Part shown: positions 1-10,964 of the stretch, one piece after another
Position numbering within the stretch: position 1 is the first letter of the stretch
Layout of the letters: every line of letters starts with the position of its first letter
The notes under the pieces: generated by a model
Told to the model about the DNA's origin: nothing
Database searches by the model: none
The model's input: the letters and a program-made list of their open reading frames with translations, nothing else
Made by a program: the position numbers and the translations under genes
NCBI GenBank assembly: GCA_948474755.1
Contig: CAOLHI010001155.1
Location: 310,001 to 374,000 of the forward strand
From: Ctenosaura bakeri
Taxonomy: Eukaryota > Chordata > Lepidosauria > Squamata > Iguanidae
Length of the DNA stretch: 64,000 nt
Direction of reading: 5' to 3'

Positions 1-223
1 TGTCTGAGGTGATCCTGACCTGCCAACACGTTTTCCAGCCATAAATATATTCAATTATGAAAATAGCATATCTCATAAAGTGGGGCTGTAGGGTGTGATA
101 TAGTGGCTTTGAAAAAGCAGAAAGATGTATTTCTGTATCTCTGAATCTAACACCATGTCTCTGTTCACCAAATCTCTCACCAATCATAGCTAATAAAGTA
201 ATACAATAAGCAGAACAGAAATT

Positions 224-1903
224 TCTTCTTCATGGTCTCTGTGATTAACACAAATGGGTCATCTGTGCCTGCGCACTGCTGTTTTCGGAATCTTCTAGAG
301 CTCTAGGCCTAGCTTTTTAGCAGGGGAACCCCGCCCCTTCCCCTGAGAGCTGCATCTTCAGTTCCTTTTTTTCTGCTGCATACTGCACGCCATAGGAGCG
401 TTCTACCTTCACTGTTTCTTTCTCTGTTTTCTTGACCTTGGCCCAGATTCAACCTCATTTCTCTGTACTTGATTTATGGCATCAACTTCCTTCTTTAAGA
501 AGTGTCAGGCATGTGGTGCTAAGATCACCGACTGTGATGGCCACTTCTTCTGCTTACTGTGCCTTGGCGAGACTCATAACGTCATGGCCTGCACTCACTG
601 TCAAGCCTTTACGCTGCAAACCAGAAGGAATAGACAGCTCAGACTTGGGTCCCTTCTTTGAGAGAAGGTTCTTGAGCCTGAACTCAGTGCACCATCGACT
701 TCGTCAGCTACCTGCCAGTCAACTAGTGCTTCATCAATGAAGACCCTCCAGCATTATTCGATGGAGTTGGCTGTAAAATCTACTGAGCGCTTGAACTCCA
801 GGGGACCTGGGCACAGTTGACCTTTGAAATCTAAAGACTATCTTTCAAGGCAGTCAAAGAAGCCGGCAATGGCTCTTTCAGCATCCACTACTCTATTCCC
901 TGGAGGCTCACCTACTATGGTGCCTAATACGCCCAGGCAATTATATGAGTTGGAGCTCGCCAAGCAAAAAATAGCTAGAGCAATTCTGACTGAATAGCCT
1001 CTACCGATACCGCCACTCTCTATAGTAATAATCTCTGATGCCCCATTGCCTCTTGGACATCCTTGCAACAGGAAGAGCTACCAATGAGGGCTTCACCTCT
1101 GCTCCAATCTGCTGCCTCCAAGTCTTCTTCCACAGCCTCTCAGGTCTCAGAAGGTGACACTGTGGATAAAACTCCCACTCAGCTAACTGTACTAGGAGGC
1201 CAGGACATCCAAGCAGTCCCACTTAGAGCAGCATCCCAGGAAAGTCGTCTTCCTTCACCTCCTCCAAGAGACAGACATGAGCAGACCCCTTCTTCATGCT
1301 GAGCCTCTCCTCCTAGGGCTCAACCAAGGCAGAGGAACCACTCGAGATCCATCTCCTTCACTCCATCTCGACGTCAGCATCATACCTCTTGGCATGACAG
1401 GTCTCAATCCCGATCATGTTACTCTTCCGTTGATCAGTCTCAACGACGTCATTGATATCAACATTCTTATCGAGAATTCTCTTGACCTCGTAAGCGACGT
1501 GCATACTATTATTACTTTCTTTCAGAATCTTCATATGAGTATTCCTCTGAAGAAGTCTACTTACCTCGTCATAGACAAAGGAGTCAGCACATTCCCAGAG
1601 AAGATTCTTCTTTGCGAAAGTGCAAGCACTTGGTCACACCCAACCATTCTTGCTCCCCTACACCTTCTAAACACCATTGTTCAAATCAAGGGGAACAGCA
1701 AGTCCAGGCCAAGGCTTCGGGCTCAGTGGCTGTAGAGTCCAGTTGATCTCAATGTGACCAGTCTCCCCACAGAGAGGAAACACCAGATCAACCTTCTAGA
1801 CATTCAGAGTCTATGCAGTCACTATCATGAGGCTCCATGGACTCCTCTGACAAGCTACATGATGAGCCTCCCAAGACCTCTGTGTCGAAAGATGAGCTTA
1901 TCT
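224..1903 (+). mobile_element. DIRS-like retrotransposon copy A, 5' part only
   Basis: The left terminal sequence (TTCTTCATGGTCTCTGTG at about 225) recurs at 1905 and, diverged, at 9160, and its reverse complement closes copy E at 28201-28217. This is the terminal inverted repeat layout of DIRS-type tyrosine-recombinase retrotransposons. After a GC-rich leader comes a gag-like frame with a Cys/His module, then several hundred bases of decayed serine/proline-rich gag. The copy stops where copy B begins, with no pol or recombinase. Assignment rests on the homologous pol and recombinase in copies B and E. Confidence 0.7.
476..661 (+). pseudogene. DIRS gag-like N-terminus with Cys/His zinc module (copy A)
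   Basis: This is the start of the DIRS first ORF, a presumed structural (gag-like) nucleic-acid-binding protein. Residues 10-42 hold a regular Cys/His spacing: CxxC, six residues, C, two, H, two, CxxC, four, H, four, CxxC. The same spacing is seen in copy D (about 9460-9550) and partly in copy B (about 2147-2250), which supports real past coding. The frame ends after 61 codons, and the homologous sequence continues downstream in shifted frames to about 1900. The ATG at 476 is preferred because copies B and D also have ATGGCATCGAC at the equivalent place. The function of the module is inferred. Confidence 0.6.
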
Positions 1904-1976
1904 TTCTTCTTCATGGTCTCTGTGACTCACACTAGGCCTAGCATTTTGGCAGGAATTCTGCCCCTTCCCCTCAGGG

Positions 1977-1985
1977 TATATAAAG
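1977..1985 (+). promoter_or_regulatory. TATA box in DIRS copy B leader
   Basis: TATATAAAG lies about 70 bp inside the element, downstream of a conserved CCCCTTCCCC block. Copy D has TATATAAG at the matching place (9285-9292), while the equivalent site in copy A is lost. Conservation in two copies supports it as the former core promoter of the element. Confidence 0.5.
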
Positions 1986-2121
1986 ATCCTGGCGTGTTTG
2001 CCGTTAGTTCCTTTTTTCCTGCCGTGTATTCTGGCTTCGGAGATTCTATTTAGCATCTTCCATACTGTTTCTTTGATAACGACCACTGCTTCGTCTACTG
2101 ACTACACCTTTGGACCCCTTT

Positions 2122-4480
2122 TATGGCATCGACAGCATTTTTTGTGCAACACGAAGATCCCAGATTGTGACGGACACTCCAGGTGCTTCATCTGCCTCAG
2201 GGAGACTCATGGCGTCGCCACTTGCTATCATTGCCAGGCTTTTCACTCCTCACTCCTCAGACTCAGAGAAATAGAGAGGCCAGACTGAGGTCCATCCTCT
2301 GTAAGCAAGCTTTGAAGCCCCCATTGGCTCCGTCCGCATCAGCTGCTTTGGCGACGCTTCTGAGTAGCACAACCACATCTAGAAGGCCTGCCAGAATGGG
2401 CACTTCAAAGACTTCCTCTCATCGTTCCACCTCCAAGGAACCATCTCACGATCCCTCGGCAAGGGAGAACACCAGTCAGTCAACCTCGGTACCATCAACC
2501 TTCCACTTGAAGCAACCGACATTGACTTGGAGCAAATCGAGGTCCTCAACCTCTAAATCAACACTGGTCAACAACCTTACCCCAGGCTGTTCCATTGAGA
2601 ATGACCTTGCTAGATCTCGTAAGAGGAAGGAAGGTTAAGGAGAGGCCCCTCACTCAGGGACAGATCAAACCCTTGACTATGGTGACTATTTCAGAAACAG
2701 ACACTGCCCTGTAGAAGCGGTCCCTGCAAGAACGAACCCCTCTGCAGGCCTCTGCGCTTGTGGATCAACCCCCCCCACACCTTGCCTTCAGAAAGATCTC
2801 AGCCGTCTAATGGGGAGATAGTGGAACACACCCCACCTCGGGACCTTCCCGAAGAATTGGGAGACAACATCCAAGCAGAGAGCATAGTTGCCCCAGAGAG
2901 GTCAGATGAGACCCATCCGCCTCCCCTCCCTCCCTGCACAACCTCCTAGGTCCTTGACCCATGGGTCTAGGAGGATCCGATCTCACTCATCTTCGAGATC
3001 GATGGCCACTTGAGATTGACAGGACTGTCGAAGCTCCCACCAAAGGCGGGCAGAGTTAAGATCATTTTCCTCCTCTGGCCAATCCCATCATTTGTGTCAC
3101 TGGAGGTATGCTTACGAGACTGATCCCATTCTCACCACCAGCGCACTTATGTATACTACTCACCATCCAGATCATCAGGTGAGTCCTCCTTGGAGGAGAT
3201 ATACATACCTCAACATCGTCGCAAGCATCATGGGTATTACGAGGAGGTTGTCTTTCAGTGTCACCATCGTTCCCGTTCCTGACTGGTTCTGACTACATGC
3301 TCTCACCACCATCAAAACGGGCACGATCAGACATGGCCAGGGAAACAACTGTTAAGCAGCCTCTTCCTCTGACACCTCCCCGACCTTTGGACAGAACCAT
3401 GCCTGGCTCTTGAGTACAGGGGAACTTAAGAATGGGATAGCCTGGCTTACTGACCTGGCAGTCTCCTTCCAGATCCCCTAGACTCCCCACCGACTCCACT
3501 GAGCATAAGGAGGAACAAGCCCCAGATACTGCTGTTTCCTAGGGCGAACCCATCTCCCCATCCAGTGATGTACAAGCCTTTTCAGACTTGATATCTCAGA
3601 TGGCAAAGAACCTCAACTTCACAACTGAGACTTCCAAGGAGACCATAGACAATCCTGTCTATCATCAACCTCAGGAGCAGGCCCCTTCACTTTCAACCAT
3701 CCCACTCCCACCTTACCTGCTCCATGATTTCAAGAAACCACGGTCAGCTCCTGCCTCCACTCTTGCCACCTCAAAGAAATTGGACTCTCTTTATAAAGTT
3801 ATAGACACGACTGAACCATGACTGCAAAACCACGCCAAAGCCAACTTGGTCATCGTTGACGCAGCTCAAGCTAAGATCTTCAAGCGTTACATGCCACCCC
3901 ACCTGACAAGGAGCGAAAATGCCTAGATGCAGTGGGCCACAAAAACTATTCCAATGCAGCCCTCATATTTAAGATGGCTAACTACTCAGCATGGGTGGCA
4001 GCGTATGATCAGTGGCTTTGGGACAAGACCAGAGTCTTTGTCTCCAGACTACCGGAGGAAGAGAAACATGGCGATCATATTCCTGGAGGAGGCTTGCTGC
4101 CTAACTAACCAACTAATCATGACAACTAGACATATTGTCGACTGCATGGTGAAAGCCTTCACCTCCTCAGTGTCTTTGCGACGTCACTCTTGGCTTCATT
4201 CCTCTGGATTCTCACAGTCATCCCAGGCCTTGGTTGAGGACCTGCCATTTGACTCCACTGGGTTGTTCAACAGTACTACAAATGAAAAATTGGAGCACAC
4301 ACATAAGATGCGCTCATCTGTAAAGAAATATGACATTCAACTGTCGATCCAGACCGAGAAATATCGTTATCATCGTTACTGACCCTCCATCCACCACTCC
4401 TATAGTCCTTACCCACCCCAGCGCCCCTGTCAGCCTCAACCAAGCCAACTTTCTCAACTATCTCAATGCCCACAGAAGGC
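2122..4480 (+). pseudogene. DIRS gag-like ORF relic (copy B)
   Basis: This is the decayed first ORF. The N-terminal zinc module survives in one frame near 2147-2250 (residues such as DCDGHSRCFICLRETHG), followed by a long low-complexity Ser/Pro/Arg-rich section read in changing frames. The distal part (about 3885-4330) encodes a recognisable block (NYSNAALIFKMANYSAW, with PEEEKH further on). The same block reappears in copy C at about 7080-7480 and serves to map the copy junctions. Frames are broken throughout. A role as a structural RNA-binding protein is inferred from its position only. Confidence 0.6.
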
Positions 4481-4649
4481 TGCCTATAAGAATGACATAC
4501 CTAAATGTTGAGTTTGATGGTTTCGAGGATGATCCTGACTTTTCTGCTGTCGATTCTACAGAATCGTCCTCTATAAGTCCACCTGCCACCATATACATAA
4601 GAATGGCCGGAACACCAGAGTCGTCCCTACACCATCTGCTGGACCCATT

Positions 4650-6310
4650 CTTCGGGTTCAAGCTCAGAAAGCACCTCGATGTCTGGTCCTGGATCACCAC
4701 AGACGCCTGGGCCCTTGACATTATGGCAGGAGGGTACACGATTGAGTTCTTTGTGAGGCCTCCAGTTGGGCACATTTGCATAACGCCTCCATCAGCTCCC
4801 CTCCTAGAAGAGATCCGTGCCCTTCGGAGGAAGGGCGCCAAAGAACCAATTCCCTTCTCTGCCCTTTGAACCAGTTTCTTGTCCAGGTACTTCATGATTT
4901 CCATGAAAGGGGGGGGGTCATCCTATCCTGGACCTATGAGGGGTAAGCCGCTACATCAAACCCTGCAAATTTTGGATGGTGTCCCTCAAGTCCATTCTTT
5001 CCTTCCTTTGGAAAAGAGACTGGTTTGCCACACTGGATCTCAGAGATGCGTATTTTTATATTGCCATTCGAAGGAACCACAGGAAATTCCTTGTCTTCGT
5101 GATCGGCAAGAGGGCATTCTGGTTTCGAGTGCTTCCTTTTGGCCTGAACACGCCTCCATGCATGTTTGCCAAATGTATGGCGGTGGTAGCAGCAGCTCTC
5201 TGACAGCACAGGGTCATCCTCTTCCCATATATAGATGGCTGGCGAATTGTCTCCAGTTCCAAGTCACAACTCCTCCGCAACCTTCAGCTGGCTCTTCAAC
5301 TTCTTCAGAAGTTGGGCCTCACGATCAACATGGCCAAGTCACATCTTCACCCTACTTGCCACATAAACTTCATAGGGGCAGTCCTCAACTCCACCTGTCA
5401 ACTCACTTTCCCTCCACAAGACCATGTTGATCGACTCTTCAAATCAATATCGAGACTACAGAGGAATCGTCAAACCTCTGCTCAATCGATCCAGATCCTC
5501 CTGGGCCATATGGCTTCAACAACGGCCATGGTCCCTCTCACAAGACTGTGCATGAGAACCCCACGGAGTTGGTTCCTGAGTGTCTTCAACCCCCTTCTCG
5601 ACAGCCCACATTGTCGCCTCTCGGTCCTGAGACAAGTCCTCCAGTCTCTAACCTGGTGGAAACAGCCATGAAACATCCTAGTGGAATGCCATTCCATCTT
5701 CTAGAACCTTTGATATCGATCACAGCGGATGCTTCCCTGAAGGGATGGGGAGCCCATTCCAGGGACTTAATAGTAAGGGGTCGATGGTTGAGCACGCTCA
5801 GCTCGCACCACATCAATAACCTTGAGATGCTGGCAGTCATCAACGTATTTGCAGCCTTCGAGGATATACTCACCAATTGGAGGGTGCAGGTCCTAACGGT
5901 TGCCTACTACATAAACAAACAAGGTGGCACACGATTGTGGTCGCTTCTAGCATTGACACTCCAGTTGTGGAACTGGTGTCTTCCTCGCTGGATCCACCCC
6001 ATGGCTCTCCACTTTCCCGGCATGGAAAACGTGACAGTGGACCATCTGTCGAACCTCGATGATATCCCACGAATGGAGACTCGAAAAGTCTGTTCTTCGG
6101 GAAGTGTTCGACATGTGGAAGACCCCAATCATCGATCTCTTCACTTCCTCGTCCAGTGCCCAATGCCACCTCTTTTGCTCGAGGAGTGGAATAGGACAGG
6201 GGTCCCTAGGAGATGCGTTTGTGTTCCACTGGACAGGCACGACTGTCTACCTCTTTCCACCATTCCCTCTCCTTACAAGAGCACTGGAAAAGATCTTCAG
6301 AGATTGAGCT
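4650..6310 (+). pseudogene. DIRS pol relic: reverse transcriptase and RNase H (copy B)
   Basis: The N-terminal block around 4700-4860 (GGYTIEF, then EIRALRRKGA) is the usual lead-in to DIRS RT. RT motifs follow in shifting frames: LDLRDAYFYIAIRRNHRKF near 5036-5090 (catalytic Asp motif A) and LPFGLNTPP near 5134. The expected YVDDW motif is degraded to YIDGW near 5230, so an active-site Asp is lost. RNase H appears at about 5719-5760 (ITADASLKGWG) and 5820 (NNLEMLAV), but the next acidic residue is deleted (QVLT then VAYYINKQGG). The C-terminal DIRS block is at 6100-6300 (PIIDLFTSSS, GDAFVFHW, YLFPPFPLL). At least four frame changes are needed to read it. Confidence 0.8.
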
Positions 6311-6473
6311 TCAGCAATTCTAATCACACCATGGTGGCCGCGTCAAACATGGTTTGCCCTGCTACTCCTGTTATCGAAGTCTCGGTGTCGGAGGCTTCCA
6401 CCGAGACCGGACTTGCTGACCTAAACGAAGGGACCATTCGCCATCCAAATGTCGCCAGCCTCAAGCCTACAGC

Positions 6474-7046
6474 TTGGAATTTACTCCAGTACTTCTTTGC
6501 CCCAGACTGTTCGATGAACTGTGGAGACAGCCTACAAACCGTCGACAACTCGTGCCTATTCCTATAAGTTATCGAAGTTTATTGACTTCCTTCAACTTAG
6601 TCAGCTCGATATCCACCGCTTCAGTACCTTGCACCTTCTGGAATTTCTTTCTTCATTGGCAGAGAAGGGCCTTTCCCTCTCATCGATCCGGTGTTACTTG
6701 TCAGCAGTTTTGTCTCGTCTGCAGTGTATGGGTAGACCCTCATGCTTTGCAGACCCACTGGTGTGGACATTTCTTAAAGGCTACAAACACCTGTACCCTC
6801 CAGTTCAACCACCAGTTCCTGGCTGGAACCTTTCCTTTGTGTTCTCCTAGGTGTCTAAGAGGCCCCTTCAAGCCAATGGCCACATGTGACATCAGACTGT
6901 TCTCATGGAAGACAGCCTTCCTTGTGGCCATTGCATCTGCACGGAGGGCTAGTGAACTGTGTGCACTCCGAGCCGATCGTCCATACCTTCGTTTTCATAA
7001 AAACAAAGTAGTTCTCTGACCTTATATCATTGTCACTGCAGCACAG
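6474..7046 (+). pseudogene. DIRS tyrosine recombinase, N-terminal half (copy B)
   Basis: This is the integrase of DIRS elements, a lambda-type tyrosine recombinase rather than a DDE integrase. The core-binding domain reads STTRAYSYKLSKFIDFLQ and SLSSIRCYLSAVLSRL at about 6536-6720. After a frame change, the catalytic domain starts with PMATCDIRLFSWKTAFLVAI and ASARRASELCALR near 6930-6970, which keeps the first catalytic arginine. The sequence is cut at about 7046, before the HxxR box and the nucleophilic tyrosine, so it cannot be active. The same gene is complete in length, though decayed, in copy E. Confidence 0.8.
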
Positions 7047-9149
7047 TCCAAAACTCCCCAGTCTTTCCATGCTGCACTGCCAGATAAAGAGGGGGAAAAG
7101 CTGGATGCCATCAGGAGGAAGAACTACCCTAATGCAGCTCTTCTGTTTAAGATGGCAAACTACATGGCCTGCATGTGAAAGCATGACCAGTTTCTGTGGG
7201 AAAAGATTAAAGTATTTAATCTTTTAAGTATAAGAATAATTGTGAACTTTATTAAATACAGACAAACAGTGTATGCAACGCACACACACACACAAATAAC
7301 TATAGAAAATAAAGGTTGGAGTGGGATAGAGGTATTTTCAAGAGGGATTCTTGGTTTGAGCAACACTACACCTGTCCTGGAGCCCAGGTAGTCTGAAGAT
7401 TGAGTTCGTTGGTATAGAGCCTCAGTACGTGGAACTAACTGCCTTCCAGAGGAAGAAAAGGAACTGGCCACCATGTTCCTGGCTAAGGCCAATAGACTAA
7501 CAGCCTAACAGCCATTACAGCCTGGCATATTGCTGACTGTGCAGCCAAAGCCTTCGCTTCGGCAGTTTCTTTGCACCGACACTCCTGGCTACGATCCTCT
7601 GGTCTTTCACAAGCCTCTCAATCAGTAGTCAAGGACCTTCCTTTCCATTCGGCGGGTCTATTCAATGCCTCTACTGATGAAAAGCTAGAGCACACACATA
7701 AAACAAGGGCCTCAGTCAAGAAATATGGTATCTGGCCTCAGTCTTCCTCAAGCAGATATCACCGATACCATGCATTCCCATGACATCAATACAGTCCTTA
7801 TGTCGCACAGAGGTCCTCTCAACAATCCACTCCGCAACATCATTAACACCTTCAGTCATGTCCTGCAAAGCCTCTTTACAGGCAAAATCCCAATGCCCCC
7901 AAGGAATGCATTTGACTCCAGGCAGGATGATTCCATCACTACCGAAGAAGCTGCTACAGAGTTATCAAATTCTACTCTTCACACCACTCCCATTGACATC
8001 GAGGCTTCACTCAACTCTCGATCCCATTCTCCAATCCTAACCCTGCACTTTGGTGACATACTCAAAAACCACCTAGATTCGTGGGCATCCATCACAACTG
8101 ATTCTTGGGTGCTCAGCGTTGTGACCAAGGGCTACTCCATCGAGTTTGGCTGACTTCCACCCATGGGTTGGATACAAGTCACTTGACCATCACCTACGCT
8201 ACAAACTGAGATTCAAACTCTCCTAGACAAGGGGGCAATAGAGCAAATACCAAGAACCGTCTTTGGTTACAGCTTCTGCTCTTGATACTTCCTGGTGTCA
8301 AAGAAGGATTGAGGTCTTTGTCCATCCTCAACCTACAAGGGGTGAATTGTTATATCAGGCCTCAAAGGTTTCACATGGTCACGAGCAGCACTAGTCTGCC
8401 CTTGCTTCCCCAGAGAGATTAGTTTGCCATTCTAGATCTAAAAGATCCCTACTTTCACATCGCCATCCATCCAGATCACAGACGTTGCCTTGCCTTCGTG
8501 AACGGGAGACATCTCTACTGATTCAGGGTGCTACCCTTTGGTCTCAATACTGCACCAAAGGTGTTCATGAGGTGTATGGTGATTGTAGCAGTGGCACTTT
8601 GGCAGTGAGGGGTCATCCTATACCCCTACGTAGATGATTGGCTGAGTGTATCCCCTTCTCGAACCCAGCTACAAAGAGACCTGGACATAACAATCCAGTT
8701 TCTATGAAGCCTAGGTGTAACCATAAACTACAAAAAGTCTCATCTATGGCCTTCCCAACAGATCCACTTCATAGGAGTGGTCCTAGACTCAACAAGTCAA
8801 AGAGCCTTCCTTCCTCGAGATCGATCTGGAAGGATATCCAGCATGGTGTATTCTCTCCAATGGAACTGTTGAGTCAGGGCAAAAACCATCCAGATCTTAC
8901 TTGGACTTATGGCTTCAACTACGATGGTGACACCTCATGCAAGGCTCTGGATGCATCCTCTACAGAGATGGTTCTTGGACGCCTTCAATCTCCTTCACAA
9001 CTCCCGCTGATGACTGGTGATACCGAGGGTAATCCTTCGATTGCTTTTCTGGTGAACCCACATGAAGAATCTTCTTGTCAGCATGCCCTTTCATTGTCCA
9101 CAGCCCATGAGGCTGGTCATGACCGAAGTGTCACTCGATGGACAGAGTG
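7047..9149 (+). mobile_element. DIRS-like retrotransposon copy C (gag 3' part and pol)
   Basis: It begins inside gag (block homologous to 3885-4330 of copy B), is interrupted by a 211 bp LTR-derived insert at 7226-7436, resumes gag to about 8000, and runs into pol from about 8050. Pol shows WVLSVVTKGYSIEF near 8100-8150, then RT sequence readable only across stop codons (AILDLKDPYFHIAIHPDH near 8430-8475, LPFGLNTAPKVF near 8530-8560, YPYVDDWL near 8620-8645). It stops in the RNase H start near 9140, exactly where copy D begins. It carries neither element end. Confidence 0.75.
7226..7436 (-). mobile_element. LTR-derived fragment inserted in DIRS gag; likely retrocopied transcript end
   Basis: These 211 bp align along their length with 11550-11756, the central part of the LTR element's long terminal repeat. 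Read on the minus strand, the fragment runs to AATAAA and ends about 22 bases later. It is followed by AAAAG that is not present in the LTR, where GGTGTGCT comes next. That matches a polyadenylation cleavage point plus a short A tail. The other edge shares AACT with the target, a microhomology joint. No target-site duplication is visible. The gag reading (PEEEK block) continues on either side. Confidence 0.6.
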
Positions 9150-9284
9150 AATTCTAGCATTCTTCTTTGTGGTCTCTGTGACTCACACAAATGGGTTGTC
9201 TGTGCCTGCGCAGTAGTGCTTTTGGAACCTTATAAAGCTCTAGGCCTAGCATTTGGTGGGAACCCCGCTCCCTTCCCTGGAGGC

Positions 9285-9292
9285 TATATAAG
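9285..9292 (+). promoter_or_regulatory. TATA box in DIRS copy D leader
   Basis: TATATAAG sits downstream of a GAACCCCGCTCCCTTCCC block, equivalent to the TATA box at 1977 in copy B. It is the likely former start region of DIRS genomic RNA. Confidence 0.45.
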
Positions 9293-9437
9293 CCACCTAG
9301 TGGCACTGTTGCCAGTTCCTTTCTTTCTGCCATGTCAGCTGCGCCATTAGGAGTCTTCTGTTCAGCAATTTCTTTCTCCATCTTCATTCTTGACCTTCAG
9401 TTCTCACCATCGACTTCGTCATCTGTTCATGAGTTTA

Positions 9438-10004
9438 TGGCATCGACATTCTTCAAATGATGTCAATCTTGTAATGTGAAGATTTCTGACTGTGACAGGC
9501 ATTCGAGGTGCTTGATTTGCCTTGGTGAGATTCACAACGTCCCTTCCTGTTCACCCTGCCAGGCAGTCACACCTCAAATGAGGTGAAACAGAGAAGCAAG
9601 GCTTTGACCTCTCCTGTGGGAAAAAACTCTTCAGCCTTCTATCTCCCCATCTACTTCTACTGAACCTCCGTCTTTGCAAGGCCTGTCCACCAAGCACCCC
9701 TCTTCCAAGAGATCTCTTATGTGCTTGATGATAGAGACTCCTGTCACACTACCTAAAAGGAGCCTAGTCGAGATCGCCCTACTTCAGCTCACTCAACTCA
9801 TTCAAGACCTTTCTATGCTGATAAGGTGCCACTGTCTGGCAGAAGTCCCAGACAATCCTGGGTGTTCACTGGAGAAGGGCCTGGCTAAGTCCAATAAGTG
9901 GAAGAAGTCTCAGGACATGCTTCCAGAAGAACCAGTGCAACTTCAACCACTTTCTGTGGTCACTATTACCAAGGGATCTCTTACCCCACCATCAGAAATG
10001 CCTC
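9438..10004 (+). pseudogene. DIRS gag-like ORF start (copy D)
   Basis: The start region (ATGGCATCGACATTCTTCAA at 9438) is followed by a stop, then a Cys/His module that keeps all nine spaced residues seen in copy A (CQSC, SDC, H, CLIC, H, SCSPC between about 9459 and 9560). A Ser/Pro-rich tract and a frame ending EKGLAKSNKWKKSQ follow, equivalent to copy B near 2600. The gene is broken by the LTR insertion at 10005 and picks up again at 12295 (block GDIVEHTPAQQ, which matches GEIVEHTPPRD in copy B at about 2815). Confidence 0.55.
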
Positions 10005-10148
10005 TGTTACCCTGATTTCTGGGGGTCCCGGGAGGGACACCTAAACGTGCTCTCAATTAAATAAGTTGGGGAAATTAGCCAAGAGCACAAGCTAGCAATG
10101 CGAGAGGCAGAGCAATGCAGTGGAATCTTTTACCCAATGTCTATGGGG

Positions 10149-10430
10149 TCAGGCCAAGATGGAGGCATCTCTGGCAGTCAGCCAAAGTCCCCAGGCGGCC
10201 AAAGCATCCTTTGACGGCCCGAACGGGTTCTTTGACTGGTGTGCCTGAGCGTATGCCTCCCTTAGTGTGGCAAAGGGATCTGCCATCTGAGAGCTAGACT
10301 CCTTCCAGGGACATTTCCCTTTACCGAGGACTGACTTCTCTAACTTCCCTCTGACCTCCTTTTCTAGCATGAGGTCCTTCACAGCTACCTTACTGCACTC
10401 AGCCATCTTTACACTACAAGTCTCACACAA
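10149..10430 (-). pseudogene. Truncated internal ORF of the LTR element, possibly gag start
   Basis: This is a 93-codon frame in the internal part of the minus-strand LTR element, about 950 bases after the priming site. It starts with two possible methionines and is charged and helical in appearance, and its frame runs into the LTR remnant at 10161, where it stops. Position suggests the start of gag, but I see no recognisable matrix, capsid or late-domain motif. It may equally be a chance frame. The following sequence has been deleted. Confidence 0.3.
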
Positions 10431-10874
10431 CAGGACCGGGATCTAGAGTGAAGGGTAGGACCCCTGGGGGATTCTAGGGCAACAAACTCTGCGGAACTTC
10501 CTGAGGGGAGAGGGAGCAGAACCTATTTTCAGCCTGCCTAACAAAAAGTCACTTTTGTACACCTAAGCCCGGCCTTCCACCTCAACGGCTTAGGGACAAA
10601 AGGACAAGGCAACGGTTCAGGGACAGGGAGAGTCACCTAGACTCTGGGGGAAACCTTCACGAGTACTCTGCCTGCCAATGAAGGGGGGGAACGAACCCAG
10701 TGGAACTTACAGTGCCGCCTGGCCAAGCAGTGGGGGAAAAGGGGAAAGGAACGAAAACTGAACCATCCCTAACATGTTTCGGGTGAGGGGGCCCTTTCCT
10801 CTACCTCGGGCAAAACCTTCTAAACCCTACGCTAGGTCGGGACTCACCACCCACACCTAGTATGCTGGCAGTTG

Positions 10875-10964
10875 GGATGCACCCGAAATTTAAACAGCCG
10901 GGACGCACCCGCGCTTTCACTACAACAACAACAACAACAACAACAACCAGCGGGACGCACCCAC
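10875..10964 (+). repeat. GGGACGCACCC repeats and (CAA)n in the LTR element leader
   Basis: Three near-identical copies of GGGACGCACCC (about 10875, 10902 and 10953) flank a (CAA)9-type microsatellite at 10921-10948. They lie in the non-coding leader between the priming site and the truncated ORF. Confidence 0.6.

Larger units (their letters stand above)
1904..7046 (+). mobile_element. DIRS-like retrotransposon copy B (gag, pol, recombinase; right end missing)
   Basis: This is the most complete DIRS copy in the window. In order it has the terminal repeat (about 1905-1930), a leader with a TATA box, gag relic (about 2122-4480), pol with RT and RNase H (about 4650-6310), and the tyrosine recombinase N-terminal half (about 6474-7046). 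It ends abruptly at about 7047, where gag sequence of copy C begins, so the recombinase C-terminus and right repeat are gone. Its left end lacks about 70-85 bases that copies A and D keep between the terminal repeat and the TAGGCCTAGC block. Many stops and frame changes show that it is dead. Confidence 0.8.
9150..10004 (+). mobile_element. DIRS-like retrotransposon copy D, 5' part
   Basis: Its left end (GTGGTCTCTGTGACTCACAC near 9169) matches copies A and B, followed by the conserved TAGGCCTAGC block, a TATA box and a gag start. It is interrupted at 10004 by the LTR element and resumes at 12291. The gag frame carries the same zinc spacing as copy A. No pol from this copy is present in the window. 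Confidence 0.7.

Noticed and set aside
5548..6567. 339-codon plus-strand frame in DIRS copy B
   Set aside because: It reads partly out of frame across RT/RNase H. Only the section near 5690-6060 carries RNase H motifs, so the whole frame is not one protein.
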